DNA of 64,000 nt, taken from NCBI GenBank assembly GCA_014155875.1, contig JACEFZ010003413.1, positions 69,501-133,500 on the forward strand, read 5' to 3'. The notes beneath the pieces are model-generated. The model worked only from the letters and a program-made list of their open reading frames with translations. It was not told where the DNA came from and made no database searches. Below are positions 21,696 to 33,663 of this stretch, piece after piece. Origin of the DNA: Cepaea nemoralis (Eukaryota; Mollusca; Gastropoda; Stylommatophora; Helicidae). The position numbers and the translations under genes were made by a program. Within the stretch, counting starts at the first letter, position 1. Each line of letters starts with the position of its first letter.

Positions 21696-21990
21696 AGCTA
21701 GAGTTCTTTCACATGCCTACACCAATTTACGTACATGTTAAGGCTTGTTTATAAGGCTGTATTATTAGGCACATTAAACATATCATTCTGGTTAACTGAT
21801 TGGCTGATTGATTGATTGATTGCACGTTTTAAATTTTTGATTTATTCGATTATTGAATAATCAATTAATAGGAAGCATGGATCAGCATCATCATCATACT
21901 TGAAATTTCTACGTGCACCGATACCAACCTCTGTATGTCATACTTGTAAACCTCTTGTGGAAATCAAGGGCAAACCATCATATTACTGTT
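21696..21990. other. Unassigned sequence
   Basis: Short TTGA repeats at 21806-21830; otherwise no recognised motif. Confidence 0.4.
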
Positions 21991-21994
21991 GTGG

Positions 21995-22222
21995 GTAGAT
22001 AGATGAATGCTCGTCTGTCCTTGTCTGGGTGCGAATGTTTGACATATGGTATTGAAAGTGTGAAGAAATTGGATGCAGTAGAGATAGAGCTTTTGAGAAG
22101 AAATTATATGATGTCATGGACAGACAAGAGCACAATTGGGTATCTATGAGCAGATGAAACAATAGTGATTGCAGACAATGAACATAACCTGCAACATTTA
22201 GTAGATGCTGTTACTGAACACA
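21995..22222 (+). pseudogene. Two RTE reverse-transcriptase scraps in scrambled order
   Basis: 22000-22148 encodes CLTYGIESVKKLDAVEIELLR and WTDKSTIGYL, the block just after the thumb (usual Y-G-x-E-x-W ... R-R-x-x-x-I-x-W-T-x-x). Directly after it 22155-22220 encodes ADETIVIADNEHNLQHLVDA, the region of the catalytic Y-A-D-D box, with Glu replacing the second Asp. In an intact protein the second block precedes the first, so two fragments are joined out of order. Confidence 0.62.
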
Positions 22223-22299
22223 TTTTGTTTTATCTTTTAATGTCCCACTCCGTTACATTCTCGGCAGCAGCAAACCTATTTGCATGTACCGCCATGACC

Positions 22300-22355
22300 T
22301 AGAAAATCGCAAACAGCCAATAAATGCTGGCGTTAAATGCAACGTCCTGTAAAAA
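22300..22355 (+). mobile_element. SINE-1 3' scrap
   Basis: AATGCTGGCGTTAAATGCAA and CGTCCTGTAAAA match the SINE-1 3' end in plus orientation. Confidence 0.55.
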
Positions 22356-22374
22356 ACACTTCGGGAGATATATG

Positions 22375-22625
22375 TCTTGGTGATTCATAGAAAGATGTAA
22401 TTCTTAGTGGTTCATATAGAGATCTAAATCTTAGGCAACCTAGCGAAAGATTCAACTCTTAGTGATTCATAGAGAGATCTACATTTTGGTGGGTCAGAGA
22501 AATATTCAAATCTTGGTGGTTCATAGAGGGATCTAAAGATTTGTGGCTCAGAGAAAGATTCAAATCTCGGTGGCCTATGGAGCAATCTAAATTATGGTGA
22601 CTCCGAGAAAGATTCAAACAAACAT
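22375..22625. repeat. 27-bp minisatellite, block 1
   Basis: Alternating units of GGTTCATAGAGAGATCTAAA and GGCTCAGAGAAAGATTCAAA with TCTTGGTG. The same family recurs at 25355-26830. Confidence 0.85.
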
Positions 22626-22888
22626 TTATGGGATGAAATCATTGCATGACTGGCTGTGGTACCTATGTCCAGCATATTCTTGTTTAAAGTGAAAGACAGT
22701 GTTATAATATCTATTGCCAATTCCCATTATCTGTCACTGTACACGACCTGTACACCTAGACTTGAGGATGTTGGGTGTAGCAACACAGGCTTCTGGTCTT
22801 TCAGAATATAAACATGCATATATACACATCAGTCAGCGATGCATCATCTGTCATCATCATCTCATCTTGTTCCTCTTGTACAATTCTA
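22626..22888. other. Unassigned sequence
   Basis: No motif recognised. Confidence 0.4.
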
Positions 22889-23095
22889 TGTCGAGGTGAA
22901 GTATAAACAGCGGGAGAGTGCCCGTTTATGGGCTTCATGTATCATGATTCCTAAGGACTCTGTTATTCCCTCTGTCCATCGCTTACATGGTAGGCCTCTT
23001 CTTCTGCTTCCATGTGGTCTGTACAGTATTGTAGTCAGCTGGTAGCTGCGTTTCATGGCCGAACAATGTCACTTGTTTTCTAATGAAATCTAGTA
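22889..23095 (-). pseudogene. RTE-type ORF C-terminal end (inverted copy at 63770-64000)
   Basis: GTCGAGGTGAAGTATAAACA and GGGAGAGTGCCCGTTTATGG match the reverse complement of the window's last bases, and the match extends to about 63770. Read in coding sense the pair gives REAHKRALSRCLYFTST near its end, preceded by an R-x-R-x-x-W-x-D-G-I-T-like block in the 63.8-kb copy. This is the tail of an RTE-group protein. It is fragmentary. Confidence 0.6.
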
Positions 23096-23379
23096 TTGCT
23101 ATTACCCACCCCCACCCCCCTCCCCACAATAGTTCTAATTTCACAATTCCTGATTTTGTTTCTTCTTAATGCGTTGAGTATTCTTCTCAGAAAGCCTTTG
23201 TTGTCATTTCTCTTGACCTTCTTTGTGAAATGACCTTCTTTCATCCTCTTGTGACCCAATATTTTTACTGTGAAGTATGGCACAGAAGGGGCAGACGTAG
23301 TTTTCTGTGTTTCGCTTGTCTTGTTATTTGTATTAACGTCATATTTGATTTCTTCAATATCTCTTTAACTCCATCTGGT
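23096..23379. other. Probable LINE relic, unassigned
   Basis: A 67-codon minus frame (GHFTKKVKRNDNKGFLRRIL) is basic and may be LINE-derived, but I cannot place it in a domain. Confidence 0.35.
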
Positions 23380-24130
23380 TATCTCTTTCTGGGTCGTCCT
23401 CTCACTTTGTATCACGATGTTCTCGTGGTAGAACTCACGCTCTAGCCGCTGGTTGTTCTTGTTCCATTCTTGCTAAATGTTCGAACCATTGAATTCTGTG
23501 GTGTTCTATAAAATCAGTAATCGGTGTTATTCCTACACCTGTTCTTAGTTTCTGATTAGCCTCTCTATCTCTTCTTGTTTTTCCAGCTTCGTTTCTTTGC
23601 ATCTAATCACAGGCGATGTGATTTCAGGCCTGTGTATTTCTAGGTCTTTCCATGTCTGGCGTTGGTAATACAGCGCTGGGACGAATAAAGCGTGTATCAG
23701 CTTCCTTTTTTGTATGTATGTTGATATTTTGATGTTTAGAATTGATGCTATGTTATAGATTGATGTTGTTCGCTTTTTGAATTCTCGTTTGTATTACTCT
23801 ATTTAGTCTTCCACCCTCTGTGAATTCACTGTCCAGATACTTGTACTCTGTAACTTTTAAACTCGATTTTCAATTTATAATTATTTTACATTGCATTAGT
23901 GTTCACCAGCGTCATCGTTATCTTCCACGTTTGCTTTCAAGCGTCGTGGGGAGGAATAATTTGCGCTACAGCGCCCGATTTGTGGCACTAGATAGTGACA
24001 TCCCATGTGATTGTACAATCTCTTGGATGTCGTTAATTCATTTTCTTCTCCTGTGTCCTATTGCTCTCCTATCAGATCTTCTTTGATGTAGGACCAGAGC
24101 GGGTTGTCTAACGAAATGGCCTAACCATTT
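23380..24130 (-). pseudogene. RTE-type reverse-transcriptase C-terminal region(s)
   Basis: Minus-strand blocks in order: VTEYKYLDSEFTEGGRLNR (about 23790-23850, the thumb F-x-Y-L-G box), ALFVPALYYQRQTWKDLEI (about 23620-23700), and HRIQWFEHLARMEQEQPAAR (about 23430-23510, the Q-W-F-G-H-x-x-R-M box). At 23990-24130 a second Q-K-I-K-W-L-G-H-F-V-R box (AKYIGRQKIKWLGHFVRQPA) begins another fragment. Frames are interrupted. The palm domain is absent. Confidence 0.68.
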
Positions 24131-24430
24131 GATCTTCTGTCTTCCAATGTATTTGGCACAAGTTGTTAATCCTACCGTCTATCTGAAAGAAAAGAAAAAA
24201 CATCATTTCTTATTCGGTCTCAGATAGGTAAGTTGGCAGCTCTCCTCAAGCATCTCATCTCACAGATGTTGATTTTTCGTAAGTGTGATTTGGACAATAC
24301 CCAAGTTTGACATTGGTAGCATAGGGTTGGTATGAATATGCTATTTATTATCTGTCATTGAATTGTCATACATTCTGTCTTTTTCGATGTAAATTGTATA
24401 CCAAACTTGAGCCAGACATTGTCGAAACAA
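24131..24430. other. Unassigned sequence
   Basis: No recognised motif. Confidence 0.4.
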
Positions 24431-24980
24431 TTGGCACTCCTCCGAATAATGGTCCCAAATTATTTATTGTAAAATGTATCCCTTACAGGGCCTCATTAGG
24501 TGATTACTCATTCTAGGGCGATATACTGATTCAGGGGCGATATGTACAGTTGCCTCCCGCGGATACACCGATACAAGAGAGTTTTTCCCGCGGAAACACT
24601 TGAAATAAAGACATATTAATATTGCAGGATGAACATCAGCTCCAACACAGACCAGCGATAATGTTCTACCAAATGATCAACTGGCAGTTGTAGATGTCAG
24701 ACCTGGTGACTTAGATACATTAATGAACAATAAACTTCAATCACTTCCGGTTGAGTGTGTGGTGGACTGCTGGACCGATCGATATATGCAATAAATGTTT
24801 ATGGGCCCGGAGGGCCTTCACTGTCGTCGGATTGTATATCCATATCTTGTGCTACTCATCTTTCTATTTTCTCAGTTCTATATTTTAGTTCGTAGTGTTT
24901 AATATTTCACCTAATGAGGCACTGTAAGGGATCCTATTTTACAATAAATAATTTAGGAGCGGTATTCGGAGGAGTGCCAA
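24431..24980. mobile_element. 550-bp element with about 73-bp terminal inverted repeats
   Basis: 24431-24503 (TTGGCACTCCTCCGAATA ... CCTCATTAGGTGA) and 24907-24980 (TCACCTAATGAGG ... TATTCGGAGGAGTGCCAA) are inverted copies with few mismatches. The 400-base interior has no transposase frame. The flanks do not show a clear duplication. It looks like a MITE or foldback element of a superfamily I cannot name. Confidence 0.72.
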
Positions 24981-25084
24981 GCAGTGTATATGATGCTGGA
25001 GATCGGTATTGTTCTCATACAGTAAACTCCGTGTGAAACCATTTAAATTTTTAATGTTGTTCAGCTGTTTAAAACAGGTTTACA

Positions 25085-25228
25085 AGGCAAGAGAATCGAC
25101 TTAATTGCGCCGGGTTTTATCCCATATGGTTCGGTCTCTTTCCGCAGGGTGACCTGCCGAAAGCGTCGCACAAAGCACGAACTCCGTAGCTCAGGCGACG
25201 ACCCCCAGGAGTCTCCGATAAAATCCAC
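25085..25228 (-). mobile_element. SINE-3 3' portion
   Basis: AATCGACTTAATTGCGCCGG, GGTTCGGTCTCTTTCCGCAG and GCCGAAAGCGTCGCACAAAG match the family. It stops at the GA microsatellite, so the tRNA-like head is lost. Confidence 0.72.
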
Positions 25229-25268
25229 TAGTGAGAGAGAGAGAGAGAGAGAGATAGGGAGAGAGAGA

Positions 25269-25342
<74 letters not shown>

Positions 25343-25347
25343 AAGCG
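25229..25347. repeat. (GA)n microsatellite
   Basis: GA dinucleotide run with few C interruptions; both overlapping long frames are artefacts. Confidence 0.95.
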
Positions 25348-25500
25348 AGAGAGTCCAAATACGATGGTTCAGAGATAGATCTAAATTTCGTGGTTCAGAG
25401 AGAAATCCAAATCTTTGTGGCTCATAGAGAGACTCAAATCTTTGTGACTCAGACAATGTAAAAATCTTGGTGGCTCACTGGGGTTGGGGGGGGGGGGGGG

Positions 25501-25905
25501 GGTGTGCTGGGTGGTTCCGAGGTATGGTGTCCGCCTCGAGTGCTGGAGGTCCCTGGTTCAAGCCTCGGTGAGGGCCGGAATTTTTTCACGTGGACTTCTA
25601 GTAACAAAATTTCCCCTGGTCTCTGGGTAGTGAGATTGGACGCCCGTGTGTATTGTTGCGCACGTAAAAAATCCCTTGGCAGTTGGAAATTGAAAAAAGT
25701 AGCCTAACGGCGCTGTCAGGGCAAAATTTCGAGTTAAAATTCTACCCAAAGTATTTAAGGATCCTCGCCGGTGCTACGGAGTTCGTGCATGGAAGTGAGA
25801 TTCTCCTGACTCAGGCTTGAATAAGGAGTAGAACGGAGCACTTATGAGTTACACCGGTGTGTTGACCCGTCGACTAAAGTAAACTAAACTGAACTAAACT
25901 AAACG
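25501..25905 (+). mobile_element. SINE-2, full length
   Basis: After a run of about 17 G comes GCTGGGTGGTTCCGAGGTAT, then B box CCTGGTTCAAGCCTC, the core GTTGCGCACGTAAAAAATCC, and a tail of AACTAAACTAAAC. It aligns throughout with the reverse complement of 10905-11282. About 400 bases; tRNA-derived head, unrelated-looking body, pentamer tail. Confidence 0.87.
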
Positions 25906-26056
25906 GAGAATTAATTCTTGGGGATTCAGAGAAAGATCCAAATCTTGGTGGCTCATTAAGAGATCTAAAGTTTGGTTACTGAGAGAAAGTTCTAAATCTT
26001 GGTGACTCATAGAGAGATCTAAAGTTTGGTGGCTCCATCAAATCTTGGCGTTTCAT

Positions 26057-26319
26057 TTTTTTTTTTTTTTTTTTTTTTAAAATTCGCATATCCCTTTACA
26101 GGACATCGCTGTCAACAGCAGCATCTTTCAGCTGTCTGTTGATTTCTTGGCAAGATTACGCTCAGTAGTTTGCCATTGCTTTCTGAGCGGCCGGCTCAGT
26201 TATCCCGCAAGTCACCAACGGGGGACGAACCGCTCCCAGTTCTCGCCCGCTACGAGACTCTGCTGTGATAAACGGGATTACGGAGAAAGTTGTGTAACCC
26301 CTCGGCCAGAGAGACCGGA
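26057..26319 (-). mobile_element. SINE-1, full length, with 11-bp TSD and A-tail
   Basis: TGGCGTTTCAT is duplicated at 26046-26056 and 26320-26330. Reading minus: head CCGGTCTCTCTGGCCGAGGG (A box TGGCCGAGGGGTTA, Leu/Ser-tRNA-like), B-box-like GGTTCGTCCCCC, common block, CCTGTAAAGGGATATGCG, and a run of about 22 A. This copy defines the family: about 235 bases plus poly(A), consistent with L1-type or RTE-type mobilisation. Confidence 0.94.
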
Positions 26320-27672
26320 TGGCGTTTCATAGAGAGATCTAAATCTTGGTGGCTCAGAGAAATATTAACATCTTTGTGGCTCATAAAGAGATCTAAATCT
26401 TTGTGGCTCAGAGAAATATTAACATCTTTGTGGCTCATAAAGAGATCTAAAGATTGGTGGCTCAGTGAAAGATTCCAATCTTGGTGCGTCATAGAGAGAT
26501 CTACAGCGTTGTTGCTCAGAGAATGATTCATATTTTGGTGGTTTATCATCTAAAGAATGGTGGCACAGATAAAGATTTAAACCTAGGTTACCCATAGAAA
26601 TAGACAAAATCTGTGTTGCTCACAAAGTTTTCAAAACCTTGATGGCTCCTGGCAAAGATCAACACCTGGCTGGCTCAAGCAGAGATCAAAGCCTTGATGA
26701 ACCAGGTAGAGATCAAAACATTGATGACCCCGGCAGAAATGGAAACTTGGCTGGCTTAGAAAGAGTGAAATCTAAAAAGTTCACAGATGAACTCAGCGCT
26801 ATGTCCCGGTGACAAAGATTCATCACACATCAGCTAAAACAGGGACACACCCACCCACTTGGGTGCCCGGTGAAAGAGCCACATCTGAGTAATTCATCGA
26901 GGAACCCAACCATGGACGACACGCAGCAGTAGCAAATTGCCTCATCACCGGACAAGCTACAGCACAAGCCAAGCGTAAATCTCCAACATTATCCCACACA
27001 TATCTTGCTGCTGTTTCCTTATGGATATTAACAGTTTCAATTATCGATGGTAATTTAGTTTTAATTACTGCTATCCATTTTACAATGTTTTCTTTCGGCG
27101 ATCGTCGTTGAGCAGATGAGATCATACCACTGAGCATAACATTAATGAATCAAATTAAGAGCCATAAACATGCCAGAGAATACGGTCCCTAAGGCTACTT
27201 AGCATAATCATTTAACATAATTCTGCAATCATTAAATAATACTTTAATGCCGTGACGTTACCGATAAGCGTCATTGCTTCATTTTAATTAATACTGCAGA
27301 AGGTAACTGCCTGGACGTAATTACCACCCTGTGATAGCACGGGAGATATAATTCATTATAAATTTTCACTGTTTAACAACCATGTGATTAATACAGGGGA
27401 AGCAATCATTATCACATAAAAGTGGAGTAAACACATCGACTGCCCACGGTTTCACAGGTACGCAAATAAAATCCAGGTGGTTTATTTAAATATATTCCAG
27501 TAGCGAAGAAAACATGATTTCCATAACACTGATAAAAGATAGCAATTAACTTAATAGTGTGGCCATGAGCGGGTGAAAATTAAGGCCAGCGAAATTTGTG
27601 CAGTTGTGTGACTTAAGCTCACAGAGAGATAGGAATGACTAACCCAGCACACTGAACCACCACGATTACATA

Positions 27673-27924
27673 ATGTCAAAACCAACCAAGGTTAAGATCA
27701 AGAACTTCTTGGGTGAGAAGTATACACACCACGTTGAAATGTTGAACGAAGTCTCATTCAAGCCATCTGGCCACAAGAACGAGTTCATCCTGGAGGGGAA
27801 TAACATGGACTTTGGTTCAAGATCAGCTGCTCTTTATTCAGCAGTCCACAGTTGTAAGAAGAAGGATATACGTAAATTCTTGAATATCATCTATGAGTCT
27901 GAAAAGACAACTGTTGTTCAGTAA
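27673..27924 (+). pseudogene. RPL9: Ribosomal protein L9 (uL6) C-terminal remnant
   Basis: The 83-codon frame matches the C-terminal domain of eukaryotic cytosolic large-subunit protein L9: VKIKNFLGEKYTHHVEML, NEFILEGNNMDFGSRSAAL and [20 protein letters not shown], about residues 110-190 of roughly 190. The first six residues (MSKPTK) do not match the normal protein. Several basic rRNA-contacting positions differ, for example HH where R-R is usual. The N-terminal domain is absent. AATAAA lies at about 27939, and the homology stops at a TA repeat where poly(A) might have been. I read it as a 5'-truncated retrocopy whose frame is still open by chance or youth. A terminal exon of a real RPL9 gene (acceptor possibly ACCAAG just before GTTAAG) cannot be excluded. 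Confidence 0.75.
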
Positions 27925-27953
27925 TAGATTTTGAGAAAATAAAGCTGTTTAAT

Positions 27954-29186
<1,233 letters not shown>

Positions 29187-29402
29187 CACATATATAAACA
29201 CGACAGAAAGGAGACAAATACACAGATATATACATAGAGGTGCGCGCGCGCGCACGCACACATACACACACACACATATACACACACACGGGTACAGAAC
29301 GTGGGCCGAATTGTAGAGACCATGTGTTGTCAATGCAGCATGATCCCCTCTCTCGTCTTGCCTAGTTTACCCCAGAGGAAATGCAACACCAATACATCTA
29401 AT
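29187..29402. other. Spacer with CA/CG microsatellite
   Basis: Matches 40481-40677 of copy B. The GCGCGCGCAC and CACACA runs at 29240-29290 explain the Arg/Ala/His frame. Confidence 0.7.
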
Positions 29403-29414
29403 AGTAAATGTATA

Positions 29415-29661
29415 AATAAACAATGTTTGCATATCCTTTACAGGACATCGCTGTCAACATCAGCATCTTTCAGCTGATTGTTGATTTCTTGGCAAGATTA
29501 CGCTCAGTAGTTTGCCATTGATTTCTGAGCGGCCGGCTCACATACCCCGTAAGTTACCGATGTGATTGGAACCACTGCTGATTCTAACCGTCGTCACGTT
29601 ACCTAGGAGAGTATACGAGATTACGGAGAAAAGTCGCTAACCTCTAGGCCAGGAAGCCGGC
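29415..29661 (-). mobile_element. SINE-1 with 12-bp TSD (copy A)
   Basis: AGTAAATGTATA (29403-29414) and AGTAACTGTATA (29662-29673) flank it. Copy B has AGTAACTGTATA on its left side, so the original duplication was exact. It inserted before A and B separated. Confidence 0.92.
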
Positions 29662-30480
29662 AGTAACTGTATAGTAACTCACAAACAAAACTGGTTACTC
29701 ACATCGGAAGAGGACAGTCACAATTTGGCTTATCATGAGACTGAGAAAGCTTGAGTATGTCGTCACAACGGGAAAGTTGGAGGGGGTGAGAAGCTGGGGA
29801 AACCAAGAGAGAAGTTACTGGACAGTTTCACTTCACGGCATGGAGAAATTTCATTATCATTAACGATTGGCAGAACAGGAAGCAGAAGGTTGTGAACAGT
29901 CAGGATGACCCCCCCCCCCCCCCCCCCCCCAACCGTATGGAATATTACAACAGAAAGTGCGATCAATGGCAATTAGAGATGTATACAGAAACAGAAAGAC
30001 TAACATATTTATAAACTGACCGACCAGTCAACCGAATGACCGACTGACCGACCGACCGACACTGAAACCTACGTACATTTAAATGAAGTTATACACTTAT
30101 TCAAAAAACTCCTAGGATTCTCCCTCTCCACCCCCGCCATCTCTATTTATAACGACGAAACAACCGTCGATGGCATAACAAGATGTACAACTCGGCTAAT
30201 CCCCCCCCCTCCCCCCGACCCCACCCCCACGTCCCACGTGATGACTACATCATTATTGTATGGCCCCGTACTTTGAATATTAGTTTGGCAAAAACGGCTC
30301 CTCTTGTCAACTGGCCGAATCTCATTCCAGGTTGTGTGACTCCCGTGTCCTACATCAGCTCTGGCCTCTGGGCACCTGCTCCTCCACAGTCTGGACCATT
30401 CCCATGTCTCCTCCCTCCAGGTTTAATTATCCGTCCATTCATATTCCCATCTTGAATCAGTTAAAGAAATATTGTGCTCC
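29662..30480. other. Unassigned shared A/B sequence; C20 and C/A runs
   Basis: Holds a run of about 20 C at 29911 and C-rich 30200-30235. The RTE insertion of copy B is absent here: the empty site is 30091-30102. No coding motif. Confidence 0.55.
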
Positions 30481-30481
30481 C

Positions 30482-30530
<49 letters not shown>

Positions 30531-30535
30531 TAGAC

Positions 30536-30630
<95 letters not shown>

Positions 30631-30631
30631 A
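30481..30631. repeat. (CAGA)n-(GATA)n microsatellite
   Basis: CAGA tetramers to about 30530 then GATA tetramers, touching the LINE-V tail. Copy B has a much shorter GATA tract at 42712-42815. Confidence 0.96.
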
Positions 30632-32872
30632 ATCAAATCAAATCAAATCAAATCAACTTTATTAGGGTCACAAATTGGGCACGCAGGCCGTCTTACTTTC
30701 GGCCCTTCCAATCACTCGTCTTTCATTCATCAAGAGCATTATACATTTACATACGAAGAAAAATAAACATTGTGAAATGAATGTTGTAAACATAAACAAG
30801 GCAAATTACCATGTTATGAGGCCATCTCCCACCTACCCATACATCACCCCACCCACACACACACCACCCACCTACCCACACACACGCACACCAAGGGACA
30901 CATACATACCCCACCAACCGACATCCCCCTTCCGCACATCCCCCACCCACACACTCTCCCCTCACCTGTTCCCCCAAAGAAAACACACTCGCCACCCAAA
31001 ACATTCCCCCACCAACCCACACATCTCACGCCCACCCACATACACATCCTAACCCACACATCCTCTCACCATCCACACCTCAAACCACCCATCCCGCAGC
31101 CACATCTCCATTGACCACATATTCACCACCCACGCACACAATTTTCCCTCCCCCTCCAACCCACACATCGCACATCCACTCACACATCCCCAAACCATAC
31201 ACACACATCCCCATCAACTGACATCTCCCTACCCTCCCCCACACACACACAACTCCCTAACCACCCATACATCCCCAATCCACTCACACACACACCCCAC
31301 CACCCACACATACATCCTCCACCCACCCATACATGCCTTAACCCAATCCCCCACTACACAATCCCCCACCCGCACATCACATGCATCCCCTACCACGCAA
31401 CATTCGCAACCCACGCACCGCACACACACATATCCCTCACCAACATATCCCACACCCACATACCACCACACATCCCCACCTACACACCACACACATATCC
31501 CCACCCACACCCGCACAATATTCCCACCCACACCCACACAGATACCCTTACTCATCCACCCCACATACCCCCACCCACACACCACAAAAATCCCCCATCC
31601 ACACACACATACCTCACCCACACAATATACCTAACCAACACACCACACACCTCTCCCCACCCACACACACAATCCCTACCCGTCCACCAACACACACTCA
31701 CTCACGCACACATCCTCCACTAAGCACCCACACACCCCCAACCAAACATCTCTCGATCACAATACCCCTACCCACACACATCCTCTACCCACTCACGCAT
31801 CCCACCCCGACACATACACATCCCTCACCCACCTACACATCCCTAAGCCACTCACACATCCCCACCCACACATTCCTCATCCACGCACACATCTCCCACC
31901 CAAAAACCCCATACTTCCCCCAACCCACCCCACCCATACACACATTCCCCGCACCCATCACACACATCCCTCACACCACATACTATCCCCCACCCACACA
32001 CATATCCCCACCCATACCAAACCCCACCCCCACCCCCAAAACCATGCACACATCTCCACCAACACACCGCACACATATCTCAAACCACACACCATACACT
32101 TTCCCCACCCGCCCTTGCATCCTCAATCCACCAAAACAATCCCTACCCACACAACCCCGCCACCCACACATACTTCCTCAAACCCCCACACATCACCACC
32201 CACATAAACACACCCCCCCCCACACCCTCCCATACACATATCTTCCCACCCATACACACACCCCCCAAACCCCCATTCCCACACCCCTACTTTCACCCCC
32301 ACACATCCCACCAACACCCAAAAATATCCTACCCAAAAAAACCCACAAAACCCCAACCCTCAAACGCATACCCCCCCCACACATCCCCCACCCACACATA
32401 TCCCCACACTCACACACTCACACCTCCTCACATCTAGACCATACAAAATGTCTCACGTTCGCATTGAAACTAGTATGAAAACTCCCACACTTTATTTCCA
32501 CACCATACACTGACAATTGTCATGAGCAGTCTCAAAAAAATGTTAAACATGGAGAAAAATGATGTGTACAAAAAAAGTATGTGACGTAAACAGTGATGCT
32601 CCCACGACAGAGATACACACAGAGAAAGCCACACACACACACAAACACACATCACACACACAAACATTTACTCTCACGCTCACTCATTCTGTCCTCTCAT
32701 TCACACTCACTGACTCTCCTCACTCAAACTACAGTAATGTACATAGTTTATATTGTACATGATAAAATCAAAAGATATTTAACTGATAATATGACAGATG
32801 AGAATACACAAACATATGGATTCGCGTGTTACATAACATGCGTGTTACATGACATGCATCTGCTCAGCTCTC

Positions 32873-32934
<62 letters not shown>

Positions 32935-33400
32935 GTATTCTTTCATATACACACACTAACACGCATGCGCCGCGCTCACACACACACACACTAACACATC
33001 AACTCTCGAACTGTCTCACTCTCACACACACAATCCTTCACACACACACTCACTCTCTCAATCACACTCTCTCACACAATATACAATACGCATGAAAGCA
33101 TGCACGCACGCACACACTCCCGCACTCACTCTCACACATACACGTACGAATGCATGCACTGACACAATTCCCCTACCATTTATCGCTCAATCACTCTCTC
33201 CACACACACGCACGCACGTGCGCACACACACATTCACTCTCTCACTCTCTCCTGACACCCCACTTTCTCTCTCTCTCTCTCTCTCTCTCATCTCCTCTCC
33301 TCTCTCTCGTCTCTTCTCTCTCTCTCTCTCTCTCTCCCCACGCACACACATATATAGTGAACAATTACAGTTAAACAATTATAATGAACGATCATAATGA
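30632..33400 (-). mobile_element. LINE-V 3' end (2.8 kb) inserted in copy A
   Basis: Reversed tail (AATCA)n at 30632-30655, then CTTTATTAGGGTCACAAATT and the conserved 3' UTR to about 30830. Next comes a C/A-rich VNTR (CCCACCCACACAT) to 32450, then blocks shared with 60.4-63.07 kb: AAACATGGAGAAAAATG (32545), GAGAATACACAAACATATGG (32800), CT repeats, and ATATATAGTGAACAATTA (33350). It is 5'-truncated before ORF2. It replaces about 160-190 bases present in copy B (42820-42980), so insertion came with a target deletion. All long frames (including 365 codons, plus, 31381-32478) are VNTR translations. Confidence 0.85.
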
Positions 33401-33663
33401 ACCACCTTCGACCTTACCCTCTAGCATGCTTTTTATAAGAGTGTTGCGTATTTTAACGTTGCAGAAATATTTCACTTGCCTCTTGTATTTCTTTCACCAA
33501 CTTGTTTTTTTTCATTTCCAGTTTATCTGGAACCTTTGTATTCGATTGTTTTATTTTTCATGAAATACGAGATTCTCTTCTGTATATCAACATCTCCAGG
33601 GTCTCTATTCGACTTTCTAATTGCGTGTTCGTTGCCCAGGCTTCCGCGACTTATAATAGTGTT

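Larger units (their letters stand above)
25350..26830. repeat. 27-bp minisatellite, block 2, hosting two SINEs
   Basis: Same unit as 22375-22625, in pieces at 25355-25485, 25906-26056, 26320-26610, and decayed to about 26830. SINE-2 (25501-25905) and SINE-1 (26057-26319) separate the pieces. Confidence 0.85.

Noticed and set aside
21016..21701. Poly-Val, poly-Ser and poly-Tyr proteins
   Set aside because: Frames of an ACT trinucleotide tract.
25504..25580. tRNA gene at the start of SINE-2
   Set aside because: A and B boxes are present but the head continues into a 320-bp SINE body that is shared with another locus.
31381..32478. 365-codon plus-strand frame rich in His, Pro and Thr
   Set aside because: It is the translation of the C/A-rich VNTR in the LINE-V 3' UTR; no domain, and the overlapping frames are equally open.
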